Source of the DNA: Lichenicoccus sp965276875
GTDB lineage: Bacteria > Pseudomonadota > Alphaproteobacteria > Acetobacterales > Acetobacteraceae
Length of the DNA stretch: 64,000 bases
Assembly (NCBI RefSeq): GCF_965276875.1
Contig: NZ_OZ255701.1
Location: 4,030,001 to 4,094,000 of the forward strand
Direction: 5' to 3'
Part shown: one piece after another, positions 24,682-33,842 of the stretch
Position numbering within the stretch: the first letter of the stretch is position 1
Layout: each line of letters begins with the position of its first letter
Translations under genes and position numbers: made by a program
Notes under the pieces: model-generated
The model's database searches: none
The model's input: only the letters and a program-made list of their open reading frames with translations
What the model was told of the DNA's origin: nothing

Positions 24682-26280
24682 TTAAGCGAGCAAGGTTGCC
24701 TTCTCGTCGGCTTGCAATGCCGGAGGGGGGTGCCAGCGGCCTTGATCGACCGCCTCGATCTCGCGATCGATTTCAGCGATAACCTGGCGCGCGAACGGGC
24801 CGATGTGCAAATAGAGGGCCATTATCATGATGACATAGGGCAACGCCTTAGGATTATGGGTAATGCAGTCGAGCATCGTGTTCCAAAATTGCCTGCGCAC
24901 TCCAGGCCCGGCGCTTGGGATGCGCCACAGCAGCCGAGCGAAGCTGCGCAGATCGCCTCGAATCATCCGATGGGATCGACTGCGTTTGAGCATACGACCT
25001 ACTCGTTGCACACGGCCGAAATAGGCGACCGGGTCATAGATCGCTTCCAGGACTGCTTTGTAGTCGCTGAGCACGTCGCGACGCGCGCGCTTCGTCTCGA
25101 AGTTCAGCCCGGCAGTGCACTGATCGCCTGAATTCGTTAGATCACTATCGGCATAGAGGCGCCCTTCAGCCAAAAGGCGACGCGTCAGTTGTGTGGTTGG
25201 CAGGGCGTAGAGCAATCCGACCATGCAGATCGGAATCGCCGTGTCCTCGATACACTCGATCATGCCATCGGCAATGCTGCCTTTCTCGCTGTCGAATCCG
25301 ACGATGAACCCGGCATTGACAAAAATGCCGGCCCCATAAATCTTGGCGATACTCTGCTGCAGGTTGCGCCGAGTATTCTGCTTTTTTTGCATCATGACCA
25401 GGGAGTCCGTATCAGGGCTCTCGATGCCGACGAAGACCGCGAAGAAATTCGTCTCCTTCATGGCACGCAACAGTTCAGCGTCATCGGCAAGATTGATTGA
25501 TGCTTCGGTTGAAAACTCGAACGGAAAACTCTTCTCGTTCATCCAACGCTTGAGGTCCGGTAGGAATTTCTTGAGAGCCTTTTTGTTGCCAATCAGGTTG
25601 TCGTCAACGAAATCGACATGTCCCCGATAACCGAGCGCATACAAGGCATCGAGCTCGCCCAGTACCTGCTCGTTAGTCTTGGTTCGCGGCACCCTGCCAT
25701 AAAGCTCGATAATGTCGCAAAACTCGCAATTGAACGGACATCCACGCGAGAACTGAATTCCGACATGGAGATACTGGTCCAGTTTCAGTAGATCAAAGCG
25801 AGGGAGAGGGCTCTTGGTAATGTTGGTCTGCCCCGTCGGCGCTTCAAAGACGCCCTGTGTGGCCCCACTTCGCCAGGCCGCGAGGAAATCGTCCATGATC
25901 TCCTCGGCCTCCCCAAGAACCTGAAAATTTGCAGCAGTGTATAAGGACGGGCTCGACGTGACATCTGGACCACCAACCACCACCGGCTTGTCACATGCAC
26001 GGCACATTTCAATAATGTAACTTGCATCGTTCCGCTGGGGCAGCATTCCTCCGGTCATCACCAGGTCGGCCCATTCGAAATCGTCATTGGTCAAAGCCTC
26101 AGTGTTCCGATTGACCAGCCGGATTTCCCAAGCTTTCGGAAGCAAGGCGGCGACGGTAATCAGGCCGAGCGGTGCTGCCGGGTAGCGCGCACCGGTCAAC
26201 TCGCATGTTGCCGTGTAATTCCAGAATGAACTCGCATTGAAGCGTGGAAAGATCATCAGGACTTTGCAGCTATCGGTCAA
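24682..26280 (-). CDS. B12-binding radical SAM protein with DUF4070 (HpnP-related superfamily)
   Basis: Enzyme of 532 residues. The N-terminal cobalamin-binding Rossmann-like domain (about 1-150) contains PAAPLGLITVAALLP, VVVGGPDVTSSPS and LGEAEEIMDDF. The radical SAM motif SRGCPFNCEFC has cysteines at 181, 185 and 188, and HVDFVDDNLIGNKKALKKFL follows. A C-terminal DUF4070 region begins at about 360. This architecture is shared with the hopanoid C-2 methylase HpnP, but the signature HpnP N-terminus is absent, so the substrate is unknown. The TTG start has AAAGG about 10 bp upstream. The gene is visibly less GC-rich than its surroundings and is flanked by decayed genes and a broken integrase, suggesting horizontal acquisition. 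Confidence 0.82.
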   Translation of the reverse strand: MTDSCKVLMIFPRFNASSFWNYTATCELTGARYPAAPLGLITVAALLPKAWEIRLVNRNTEALTNDDFEWADLVMTGGMLPQRNDASYIIEMCRACDKPVVVGGPDVTSSPSLYTAANFQVLGEAEEIMDDFLAAWRSGATQGVFEAPTGQTNITKSPLPRFDLLKLDQYLHVGIQFSRGCPFNCEFCDIIELYGRVPRTKTNEQVLGELDALYALGYRGHVDFVDDNLIGNKKALKKFLPDLKRWMNEKSFPFEFSTEASINLADDAELLRAMKETNFFAVFVGIESPDTDSLVMMQKKQNTRRNLQQSIAKIYGAGIFVNAGFIVGFDSEKGSIADGMIECIEDTAIPICMVGLLYALPTTQLTRRLLAEGRLYADSDLTNSGDQCTAGLNFETKRARRDVLSDYKAVLEAIYDPVAYFGRVQRVGRMLKRSRSHRMIRGDLRSFARLLWRIPSAGPGVRRQFWNTMLDCITHNPKALPYVIMIMALYLHIGPFARQVIAEIDREIEAVDQGRWHPPPALQADEKATLLA

Positions 26281-26437
26281 CTCTTGAGCACCTTTCGACT
26301 ATGGTTAAGCGGCTCGCCGATTTACGGATGGCGTGGCATGGCAGTGGACCTAACGTGGAAGCCCGTCGTGTCAGCATCAAACAAGCGTGTTGGTCGTATC
26401 ACGCTGAGCGGTGTTTAGCGAACGGACACCGCTGCCT

Positions 26438-27400
26438 TCATAGGGCAATGCTGTTCCAGCCAGTCGCAACCCGAACGTCCGCCCTTGACCAGGCCTTGAC
26501 CCTGATGCGCTCGACTTCATCATGCGTGATGTCCTCCCGCCTCCGATCATAGAGCTGTGTAGTCCGCGTGCCGGCATGGTTCGCCATGGCGGCGGCGCTC
26601 TCCAGGGTTCCCCCGTTCTTCAGGTAGGCGGTGATCCCCGTCGCCCGAAAGCTGTGGTTGCCGATCCGGGTTGCGATCGCGGCCGCGAGTGCATGGCGCT
26701 GCACCATGCCATAGGCCTGGGGCAGGGCGTCCGGGTAAGCCGGCCGGTGCCCCGACCGGTTGTCCGGAAGAGCGGCCCCTTGGCGTCGTCAGCAATCCCA
26801 GTTCCGTCCAGGTAGGCATGCAGGTATCCCTCCGACGTGTGATGGCGTGGCATTTCATGTCGCTTGCCGCCTTTCTCGTGCAGCCCCACCCAGAGCCGGC
26901 GGCTCTGTGCGAAGACATCCTCGACCCGCATGGCGAGCGCCGCGACGATCCGCTCGATCGTGGTGATGACGTCGATGCTGTCGAGCAGTGCCCTATCGTC
27001 GGCCGGGTCGAGCACAGGCGTCTTGCCGCGGCAAGCGCTGTGGGCCGGCCCGCGCACCGAGGCGGCCGGGTTGAGCGGCACGACCTGGCCCATCACCAGC
27101 CAGTCGAACAGGTGACGGATGGCGGCGATCTGCTGCTTCACCGTGGGCGCGGAATGCTTACGGGTCTGGCCCTCGATCCAAGCCGCCACGTGCAGCGGCT
27201 GCACCGCGGCAATCGACGGCGCCGCGTGCTCCTCGCACCGGGCCAGGAAGCCCGTCACGGCGCGGGCATAGGCGGGCCGGGTGTGCGGATCGCGGATGGT
27301 CGAAGCGAAGAACTCCAGGAAGCGCCTGCCCGCTCGGTCGCCGGTCGCGCCGGGCGCCTGAGCGTAGACTGCGACGATGCGAGACCGCGTGGAGTGTGTC
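26438..27400 (-). pseudogene. Tyrosine recombinase/integrase, frameshifted and internally deleted
   Basis: The N-terminal SAM-like core-binding domain is readable (ASTIRDPHTRPAYARAVTGF, VKQQIAAIRHLFDWLVMG). The catalytic domain follows with HEKGGKRHEMPRHHTSEGYL and GPLFRTTGRGTGRLTRT. Between SIDVITTIERIVAALAM and the rest, the usual segment with the first catalytic arginine is missing. At about 26725-26740 the frame shifts. The C-terminal part in the new frame has NHSFRATGITAYLKNGGT and HAGTRTTQLYDRR, with the R and final tyrosine nucleophile. This is a dead phage- or island-type integrase. Its 5' limit is approximate. Confidence 0.75.
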
Positions 27401-27469
27401 AGCCACCATGTCTCGGGACCATCAAGGTTCGTGGTTGCAACCCTGGATGTCGCCGATGCCTGCGGCTCT

Positions 27470-28105
27470 CTATCCCGTCCTGCTGACCGGCACGGCGACC
27501 TCATTGCGGCGTAGCGGCGGCAGGGTCCAGGGTGGGTTGTAGAACCAGGCGACCGGCGTGCCTGACGCGGACCAGCCGCTGCCGGCGAGGCCGCGCAACA
27601 GCTTGGCGTCCTCGCGGGCGACGGCGGTCGGCGTGGTCGAGCCGGAGAAGCGCAGCACGGCGAAGGTTTGGGCGGGCAGTTGGACGAGCTTGACGTTTGC
27701 GTCATTCGGCTCCGGCAGCGTCTGAATTGTGCTGCCGGTCGGCATGAAGAAGCGGATGGTCCAGCCATTCGGGCCGGCCTGGCCTTGAGAGACGGGCGCG
27801 GTCATCGGGATTTTGCGGCTCGATCCGCCTGCATGCTGTTGCGCCACTGGCGCGGTCATCGCGATCTTCGTGCGATCGTGGTTGCCGCCGAAGATATAAC
27901 CGGCGATCCGTCGAAATCCGGTGTTGCGTGCGGCGGCTTCGCTTTCCTGGACTGTCGTTTCGGCAACGACACGTGGCGGGTAGTCACGGATCTCGATCTT
28001 GCCAACCCCTGCCAGGACCGTGAATGGCGGTTCCGCCACCTCACTGATGCCGAGCACCGAGCACCCCGTGAGCCAGAGCGAAGACAGCAGCGCCATCCAT
28101 TTCAT
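27470..28105 (-). CDS. SOUL-family haem-binding lipoprotein
   Basis: Protein of 211 residues with a lipoprotein signal peptide (MKWMALLSSLWLTGC, lipobox L-T-G-C). A SOUL/HBP domain follows: IEIRDYPPRVVAETTV, RRIAGYIFGGNHDRTKIAMT, two TAPV repeats and FFMPTGSTIQTLPEPND. The C-terminal YNPPWTLPPLRRNEV is a family hallmark. SOUL proteins bind haem or tetrapyrroles; the bacterial role is unknown. The ATG overlaps the stop of the lytic transglycosylase gene upstream (ATGA). Confidence 0.9.
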   Translation of the reverse strand: MKWMALLSSLWLTGCSVLGISEVAEPPFTVLAGVGKIEIRDYPPRVVAETTVQESEAAARNTGFRRIAGYIFGGNHDRTKIAMTAPVAQQHAGGSSRKIPMTAPVSQGQAGPNGWTIRFFMPTGSTIQTLPEPNDANVKLVQLPAQTFAVLRFSGSTTPTAVAREDAKLLRGLAGSGWSASGTPVAWFYNPPWTLPPLRRNEVAVPVSRTG

Positions 28106-29868
28106 CCTGCATCTCGGCCTTGGGGCTCTGCATCAAAGCGCGGCCAACCGCCTTGTGCCAGCGTTTGCAGCGACGGCGTCGGGCGCTGCATCTGCTCGGC
28201 GTAAAGCCAGAGATCGCGCAGGGTGCGATGCACGAAGTCGCGTGTCTCGGTAGCCGGCAGCGTCTCGATGAACAGCAGCGGATCGCGCGCCTGCAGGGCA
28301 ACACTCCAATGCGCCAGCGCGCTTGGGCCGGCATTATAGCTCGCCAGCAACCGGATCAGATCATTGTCGATGTCCGGCCGTGCCGCGAGGGCGCGCAGAT
28401 AACGCTGGCCGACTTCCAGGTTGCGGCCAGGATCGCGAAGCATCGCTTGCGTGGCGCTGCGTCCGCGACGCGGGCGGCCCATCAGGGCGTTTGCGGTTGC
28501 CGGCATGATCTGCATCAGGCCGTGCGCGCCGACGGCGGAGACCGCGCGGCTGTCAAAATTCGATTCCACCCGGGTGACGGCGTAGACCAAAGCGGGATCG
28601 ACGGTGAACCCGCGCGCCGGCCGCAGCGTCGGCATCGCCAGTGCCGCGGATGGACACGCAGGCCGGCGGTCAAGGCCGGCGGTACGCGCCACCAGATCGA
28701 TCGCCCGACGCATGCCCGGTTCCCGCACTCTTGCGCGCAGGTTCAGCAAGGTCGCCTCGGCGCGTGCCCTCTGGCCGACCTGCAGCAAGGCCAATGCGCG
28801 CCGTCCGGCCGGTGCTGCCGCCACCGCTGCGAGATCGGCCTCACCGAGCGTGGGCTTGGGTCGGTAGGCGACCTCGGTGACCGCCGCTTGCGGTGCCTGC
28901 AGGAGAGTGCTCGCGAGCATACCATAGAAACTGTCCGGCGACTCCGCCGCACGCCGCAGCCAGGCGTCTGTGGACTGCGGATCGCCGAGGCGCTGTGCGG
29001 CGCGGGCGGCCCAGAAGGCGGTGCCCGCACGGGTTTCACCCTGCGTCAGTGCAGCGTGCCATGCCTGCTCGAAGAAGCCTTCCGCCTGCCGGATGTTGCC
29101 TCGACGCCAAGCTGCCAGGCCCGCGACCAGTCCGCCGCGGCCGATCGCGCCATCCGTTATGGCGCCACGCGCCGCTCGGATCGCGCTTGCATCGTCACCG
29201 TCGGCGAACGATGCGCGGGCGATTTCGGCGCGCAAGTCGCCGGCGTAGCGCCGATCGATGAACCGTGTCCGCGCAACCAGACGCAGGGCGCTGCGGGCAC
29301 CGGCCGCACCTCTGCCCAGACGCGCGCGCACGGTGCGGTCGAGTAGCGGATTGCGGTGAAAGGCCGGCCGCAGGGCCGCGAGGCGCCGGCGGATTGCGTC
29401 CGCATCGGCAGCGTCCGGCCAACGATGCAGCCATTGCCGCAGCGACGCGGCGTCAGGACTCGACTTGGGGGAGAGATAACGGGCAGCAAGCATGTCTGCG
29501 AGCAGCATGTCGTCGGGTAGGGCCTGGATGGCGCGCGTCGCCTGAGTGAATTGCCCGCGCGCCTGCCAGGCAAAGATCTGCCGGATGCGCGCGGCCTCAT
29601 TGGACGGTAGTGGGCGAACGACGCCGATCTCATCGTCGCGCCAACCGTTGATGCCCGCGCGAGCGGCCGCCCGCGGCATCGCGAAGGCGGTCTCAACGAG
29701 TGGTCCTGCCTGGTCCGATACCAGCATCTTCCCGCGTGCCAACACGGGAAGACCAACGGCACCGGCAAGGAGTGCGGTGGAAGCCAGCATTGCCGCGACC
29801 GCATGTGGGGGGATGCGTCCAGTCCCGCGCATGGCCGGGGAACTGGGAGGCGGGTTCGGAGAAAACAA
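28102..29868 (-). CDS. Soluble lytic murein transglycosylase
   Basis: Protein of 588 residues. A hydrophobic N-terminal signal or anchor (AVAAMLASTALLAGAVGLPV) is followed by a long alpha-helical superhelical region (about 70-400). The C-terminal SLT domain has the catalytic glutamate in VYAVTRVESNFDSRAVS, then GLMQIMPATAN, NLEVGQRYLRAL and LLASYNAGPSALAHW. It cleaves peptidoglycan to 1,6-anhydroMurNAc products, the starting point of the recycling pathway in which MurU acts. The architecture is Slt70-like. Confidence 0.9.
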   Translation of the reverse strand: MFSPNPPPSSPAMRGTGRIPPHAVAAMLASTALLAGAVGLPVLARGKMLVSDQAGPLVETAFAMPRAAARAGINGWRDDEIGVVRPLPSNEAARIRQIFAWQARGQFTQATRAIQALPDDMLLADMLAARYLSPKSSPDAASLRQWLHRWPDAADADAIRRRLAALRPAFHRNPLLDRTVRARLGRGAAGARSALRLVARTRFIDRRYAGDLRAEIARASFADGDDASAIRAARGAITDGAIGRGGLVAGLAAWRRGNIRQAEGFFEQAWHAALTQGETRAGTAFWAARAAQRLGDPQSTDAWLRRAAESPDSFYGMLASTLLQAPQAAVTEVAYRPKPTLGEADLAAVAAAPAGRRALALLQVGQRARAEATLLNLRARVREPGMRRAIDLVARTAGLDRRPACPSAALAMPTLRPARGFTVDPALVYAVTRVESNFDSRAVSAVGAHGLMQIMPATANALMGRPRRGRSATQAMLRDPGRNLEVGQRYLRALAARPDIDNDLIRLLASYNAGPSALAHWSVALQARDPLLFIETLPATETRDFVHRTLRDLWLYAEQMQRPTPSLQTLAQGGWPRFDAEPQGRDAG

Positions 29869-29914
29869 TCCTAATTCGGCGCATCAGCCATGCGCCAGCG
29901 CGCTAAGTCCCGCT

Positions 29915-30754
29915 CTACCGGGGTTCGCGTGGGATCGTCTCACCCGGTTGTGATAACGCGGCGTGCGAGAGCGTGGTGCGCAGCAGCAGCAGGTCGGCCC
30001 AGGCCTCCTTGCGCGCGGCGGGGCTGGCCAGCAGCTGGCTCGGGTGACGCATCGCCAACGCCGGCGCCTCTTGCCCGCTGGTTCCAGGGCCGCTTGCAGG
30101 CAAAATCCAGCGCCCGCGCAGCCGCGACAGCGGCGCCTCGGTCGCGAGCAGCGCGCGCGCCGGCCGCGTTCCCATCAGCACCAGGTGACGCGGTCTCGCC
30201 AACGCCAGCAGCCGGTGCAGGAAAGGTAGGCAGGCCGCCATCTCCTGCGGGCTGACCCGGCGGTCACCGGGCGGCCGCCATGGGATCAGCGGCGCGATCA
30301 GCAGGTCGGCGCGCGCGAGATCGATGCTCGCGAGCATGCGATCGAACAGGTCGCCGGCAGCACCCGCGAACAGCCTGCCGGCGCGATCCTCCTCGGCATC
30401 CGGCACCTCGCCGACCAGCATCAGCCCGCACCCGGGCGCGCCTTCGGCAAACAATGTGTGGCTTGCGGTATCGCGCAACGGACAGCCGTGGAAAGCCAGC
30501 ACCGCCTCGCGCAGCTGCTCGATGCTGTCGGCCGCGGCGGCGGCGGCAACCGCCCGCATTTGCGTATTCCCCTGAACGACTGCGATCGGCCTTGGCATCG
30601 GTGCGGACGCACAAGGCGGCGCTGATGCCGACACATTGGCCAGCCGGTCGCGAGGCAAATCGTCCAGCGCCTCGTCCGCACCCCATGCGATCTGCAGACG
30701 CAGCAAAGCGAGCGCATCGTTGTGGGACAAATCCGCCAGTGCCGCATTCCTCAT
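29915..30754 (-). CDS. Uracil-DNA glycosylase, family 4-like
   Basis: Protein of 279 residues, base-excision repair enzyme of the UDG superfamily. Motifs are LMLVGEVPDAEEDRAG (water-activating loop), LFAGAAGDLFDRMLASI, IPWRPPGDRRVSPQEMAACL and LAMRHPSQLLASP near the C-terminus. In classical family 4 enzymes, four cysteines bind a 4Fe-4S cluster. Here only one cysteine is left at the usual CxxC position (FHGCPL), and the third is tryptophan (PWRPP), a variant seen in other alphaproteobacterial members, so the cluster is probably absent. The chosen ATG leaves 57 bp to the divergent TPR gene; a longer frame upstream has no supporting features. Confidence 0.8.
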   Translation of the reverse strand: MRNAALADLSHNDALALLRLQIAWGADEALDDLPRDRLANVSASAPPCASAPMPRPIAVVQGNTQMRAVAAAAAADSIEQLREAVLAFHGCPLRDTASHTLFAEGAPGCGLMLVGEVPDAEEDRAGRLFAGAAGDLFDRMLASIDLARADLLIAPLIPWRPPGDRRVSPQEMAACLPFLHRLLALARPRHLVLMGTRPARALLATEAPLSRLRGRWILPASGPGTSGQEAPALAMRHPSQLLASPAARKEAWADLLLLRTTLSHAALSQPGETIPREPR

Positions 30755-30811
30755 CGTACGGAAGCGGTCAGGATAGCCGGGGCCGGGCGGCCCTGGTAGG
30801 CTGCGTTGGTA

Positions 30812-32515
30812 ATGCCGTTCAACCATCGCGCGATCCTGGCTCTTGGGCTGCTGTTGTTGCTGCCGGCGGCCGCGGTCGCGGGGCCGATCGCGACGCCGTC
30901 GCCTGGGACGCTGTTCGGCACCTATCTCAGCGGCATCGTCGCCGGTGCGATCGGCGATACCGACATTGCCTCGGATCGGCTGCTCGACGTGCTCAATGCC
31001 GACCCCGGCGCGTCCGGCGTGCGGGCGCAGGCGTTCGTGTTTTCGGCGCTGGCCGGCAACCCGCAAGCGGCAGCCCTCGCGGCGAAGGTCACCGGCAATC
31101 CGCTATCGCCGCTGGTGCTTGGCAATGCGGCGGCACGCGCCGGCGATTGGGCTGCCGCGCGCCACCAGTATCAGGAGATTGCCGGCTCGCCGCTGAATGC
31201 GCTGCTGCGGCCGCTGCTGGTGGCCTGGGCGGAGCAAGGCGCCGGCGACACCGACGGCGCCTTGGCGACGCTGGCGCCGCTTGCCGGAGACAGCCCCGTC
31301 GCCGGGCTCTATGCCGCATCCGCGGCAATGATCGCCGACCAGGCGGAACGCGTCGATCAGGCCGGCCGCCTCTACCAGCGGGCACAGACATTCGCCCCCG
31401 GATCGGACCTGATCTTCGTTCAGTCCTACGCGAGCTTTCTCTATCGCGCCGGGCAGCCGGCGCAGGCGAAAGCGCTGGTGCAGGCGCTGGTCCAGGCGTT
31501 GCCGGCGCTGTCGATCGCCGAGCCGGGGCTTGCTTCGGCCTTGCGCAAAATACCCGTGGCGACGCCGCTGGAGGGTCTGGCGCGCGCCTATTTCGACGTC
31601 GCCTCGCTGATCCAGCAACAGGGCTCGCGCGGCCGCGACGCGGAACTCTTCATGCTGCGCTTCGCCCTCGATCTCGCACCGGACCTGACCCCGGCGCGGC
31701 TGCTGCTTGCGGACCTCCAGAACCAGGGCGGCGCGCCGCGCGAGGCGCTGGCCACCCTGCGCCAGGTGCCGAAGGACGACCCGCTCTATCCGGTCGCGGC
31801 CCTCAGAGTTGCCGTGATCGGCGGCGCCGGCGGCGAGACCGCTGCCGCGCAGGCGACGCTCGAAGGCCTTGCCGCGCGCTATCCGACCCGCGCCGAACCG
31901 TTGCAGGCGCTCGGCAACCTGCTCCAGGATCACGGCCACGATGCCGACGCCATCAAGGCCTATGACCGCGCGATCAGACTGATGTCGCCGCTCGACGCCC
32001 AGGACTGGCAGGTGCTGTTCGCACGGGCCACCGCCTATGATCGGCTCCGGCAATGGCCAAAGGCGCAGTCCGACCTGCAGCACGCCCTGCAACTCGACCC
32101 AAACGAGCCATTCCTGCTCAACTATCTCGGCTATAGCTGGCTGGAGCGCAAAGAGGATCTCGGCCGCGCGCGCACGATGATCGAGCGGGCGCTCGACGAA
32201 AAGCCCGATGACGGCTCGATCCGCGACAGTCTGGGATGGGCGATGTACCGCCAGGACGACATCACCGGCGCGGTTCGTGAACTCGAGCATGCGGCCGAGC
32301 AGATGCCCGAGGATCCGACCGTCAACTACCATCTCGGCGCCGCCTACTGGGCGGCGGGGCGCAAAATCGAGGCGCGCGACCAGTGGCGCTGGGCCTTGCA
32401 GCTGCATCCGGGCAAGCAGGACGCAGCACGCATCGCTACCGCGCTGCGCACCTCGATGTTGCCGGGCGGCGATCCGGTGCGCGCCGCCGACAAGCTGCCG
32501 CTGCCCGCGCCCTGA
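30812..32515 (+). CDS. Tetratricopeptide-repeat protein, secreted or periplasmic
   Basis: Protein of 567 residues with a signal peptide (RAILALGLLLLLPAAAVAG) and multiple TPR-like helical pairs. The C-terminal ones are easiest to see (residues about 340-530): AEPLQALGNLLQDHGHDADA, LNYLGYSWLERKEDLGRA, DGSIRDSLGWAMYRQDD and DPTVNYHLGAAYWAAGRK. This resembles the conserved alphaproteobacterial TPR protein often found beside ispE. It probably acts as a protein-protein scaffold; no enzymatic residues are visible. ispE follows 8 bp downstream. Confidence 0.82.
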   Translation: MPFNHRAILALGLLLLLPAAAVAGPIATPSPGTLFGTYLSGIVAGAIGDTDIASDRLLDVLNADPGASGVRAQAFVFSALAGNPQAAALAAKVTGNPLSPLVLGNAAARAGDWAAARHQYQEIAGSPLNALLRPLLVAWAEQGAGDTDGALATLAPLAGDSPVAGLYAASAAMIADQAERVDQAGRLYQRAQTFAPGSDLIFVQSYASFLYRAGQPAQAKALVQALVQALPALSIAEPGLASALRKIPVATPLEGLARAYFDVASLIQQQGSRGRDAELFMLRFALDLAPDLTPARLLLADLQNQGGAPREALATLRQVPKDDPLYPVAALRVAVIGGAGGETAAAQATLEGLAARYPTRAEPLQALGNLLQDHGHDADAIKAYDRAIRLMSPLDAQDWQVLFARATAYDRLRQWPKAQSDLQHALQLDPNEPFLLNYLGYSWLERKEDLGRARTMIERALDEKPDDGSIRDSLGWAMYRQDDITGAVRELEHAAEQMPEDPTVNYHLGAAYWAAGRKIEARDQWRWALQLHPGKQDAARIATALRTSMLPGGDPVRAADKLPLPAP

Positions 32516-32523
32516 ACGCCGCC

Positions 32524-33393
32524 ATGAGGGAAGCCGCCGCCGCCAAGATCAACCTGTATCTGCATGTCGTCGGCCGACGCGACGACGGCTATCATCTGCT
32601 GGACAGCCTGGTGGTGTTCGCGGGTGCGGCGGACCGCCTCAGCGTGGTGCCCGACCCGGCGCTGCGGCTATCGCTGAGCGGCCCGTTCGCCGCTGCCCTG
32701 CAGCCTGACGCCGCCGACAACTTGGTGCTCCGCGCCGCTACCCGTCTGCGCGGCACGGCGGCGGGACCCGGTGCGCACCTGACGTTGGACAAGCAACTGC
32801 CGGTGGCCTCTGGGATCGGCGGCGGCTCGGCGGATGCCGCGGCGGCGTTGCGCCTGTTGCGTAGGTTCTGGGCGCGTGACGATATCGACACTGAGGCCCT
32901 GCACCGTCTCGCCGCGTCGCTCGGCGCGGACGTGCCGGTCTGCCTCGCCGGCCGTCCCACCCGCATGCAGGGCGTGGGCGAGATCCTGCTCGAAGCGCCG
33001 AGCTTGCCTGATCGTCTCGGCCTGGTGCTGGTGAACTGCGGCGAGGCGGTGGCGACTCCGGCGGTGTTCCGGGCGCGCGATCCGGGCTTTCGCCCCGCCG
33101 CGACCTTGCCGCGCGGCTGGGACGATGCGCGGGCCCTGGCGGCGAGCCTCGCCGGCCTGAGCAACGATCTCGAACCCGCGGCGCGTCGGCTGTGTCCCGC
33201 CATCGACGGCGTGCTTGACTGGCTGCGGGCGCTGCCGGGATGCCGTTTCGCACGCATGAGCGGCTCGGGAGCGACCTGCTTTGGTCTGTTCGACGATGCC
33301 GACGCGGCGCGCCGGGCGGTGGGCGCCGCCGAGCGGCCCGACGCCTGGTGGGTATGGGCGGGAGGCTGCGCCCCCGAACAGGATCAGGTTTGA
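32524..33393 (+). CDS. ispE: 4-diphosphocytidyl-2-C-methyl-D-erythritol kinase
   Basis: GHMP kinase of 289 residues, fourth step of the MEP isoprenoid pathway. The N-terminal AAAKINLYLHVVGRRDDGYH is diagnostic. The GHMP phosphate-binding loop LPVASGIGGGSADAAAALRL is at about 97-116, and the C-terminal FARMSGSGATCFGLF is the third GHMP motif. The ATG is 8 bp after the TPR gene stop. With dxs in the same window it contributes to precursor supply for hopanoids and quinones. Confidence 0.96.
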   Translation: MREAAAAKINLYLHVVGRRDDGYHLLDSLVVFAGAADRLSVVPDPALRLSLSGPFAAALQPDAADNLVLRAATRLRGTAAGPGAHLTLDKQLPVASGIGGGSADAAAALRLLRRFWARDDIDTEALHRLAASLGADVPVCLAGRPTRMQGVGEILLEAPSLPDRLGLVLVNCGEAVATPAVFRARDPGFRPAATLPRGWDDARALAASLAGLSNDLEPAARRLCPAIDGVLDWLRALPGCRFARMSGSGATCFGLFDDADAARRAVGAAERPDAWWVWAGGCAPEQDQV

Positions 33394-33445
33394 AGCAGCC
33401 AGGCTTTACCTTAAGGTGCATCCAAGCGAGCCGGGAGAGGCAGTC

Positions 33446-33832
33446 TTGAGCGCACGCATGCGGGTCTCCGTCTCCAGCGACGGGCAGAGTGCCAGCCTGG
33501 CGCTGCTGCCGGGCAGTGGCCTCGATGGCGAGATCACGCTGACCCTGGACCAGATCTCGCAACTGATCTTCGGGCTCGGCCAGGCGCGCGCGAAGATGGT
33601 GCAGAACCTGCCGGTGCCGCCCATCGAGGGCGCGCATTTCACGCCGGTGTTCAAGACGCAATGGGTGGTGCAGCCCGAGGCGATGACCGAAGGCTCGGTG
33701 ATCGCTTTCCAGCATCCCGCCTATGGTCCGGTCGGGATGGTGCTGCCGGCGGCATCGGTCGAGAAGGTGGTGCGGGCGCTGAGCGTGCATCTGGGCATGG
33801 TGCATAGCCACGCCGGCGGCAAACCGAGCTGA
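33446..33832 (+). CDS. Conserved hypothetical protein
   Basis: A 128-residue protein that is not recognised. Its start is a TTG with a good GGAGAGG ribosome-binding site; an ATG four codons in is the alternative. It looks soluble, with an N-terminal beta-rich part (MRVSVSSDGQSASLALL), a helix (LTLDQISQLIFGLGQARAKM) and a C-terminal HPAYGPVGMVLP segment. It lies between ispE and a DedA gene on the same strand, 53 bp after ispE. Confidence 0.7.
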   Translation: MSARMRVSVSSDGQSASLALLPGSGLDGEITLTLDQISQLIFGLGQARAKMVQNLPVPPIEGAHFTPVFKTQWVVQPEAMTEGSVIAFQHPAYGPVGMVLPAASVEKVVRALSVHLGMVHSHAGGKPS

Positions 33833-33842
33833 TACGGACTTG

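Noticed and set aside
24682..26280. Calling the B12 radical SAM protein HpnP (hopanoid C-2 methylase)
   Set aside because: It shares the cobalamin-binding, radical SAM and DUF4070 layout but lacks the characteristic HpnP N-terminal sequence, so only superfamily membership is supported.
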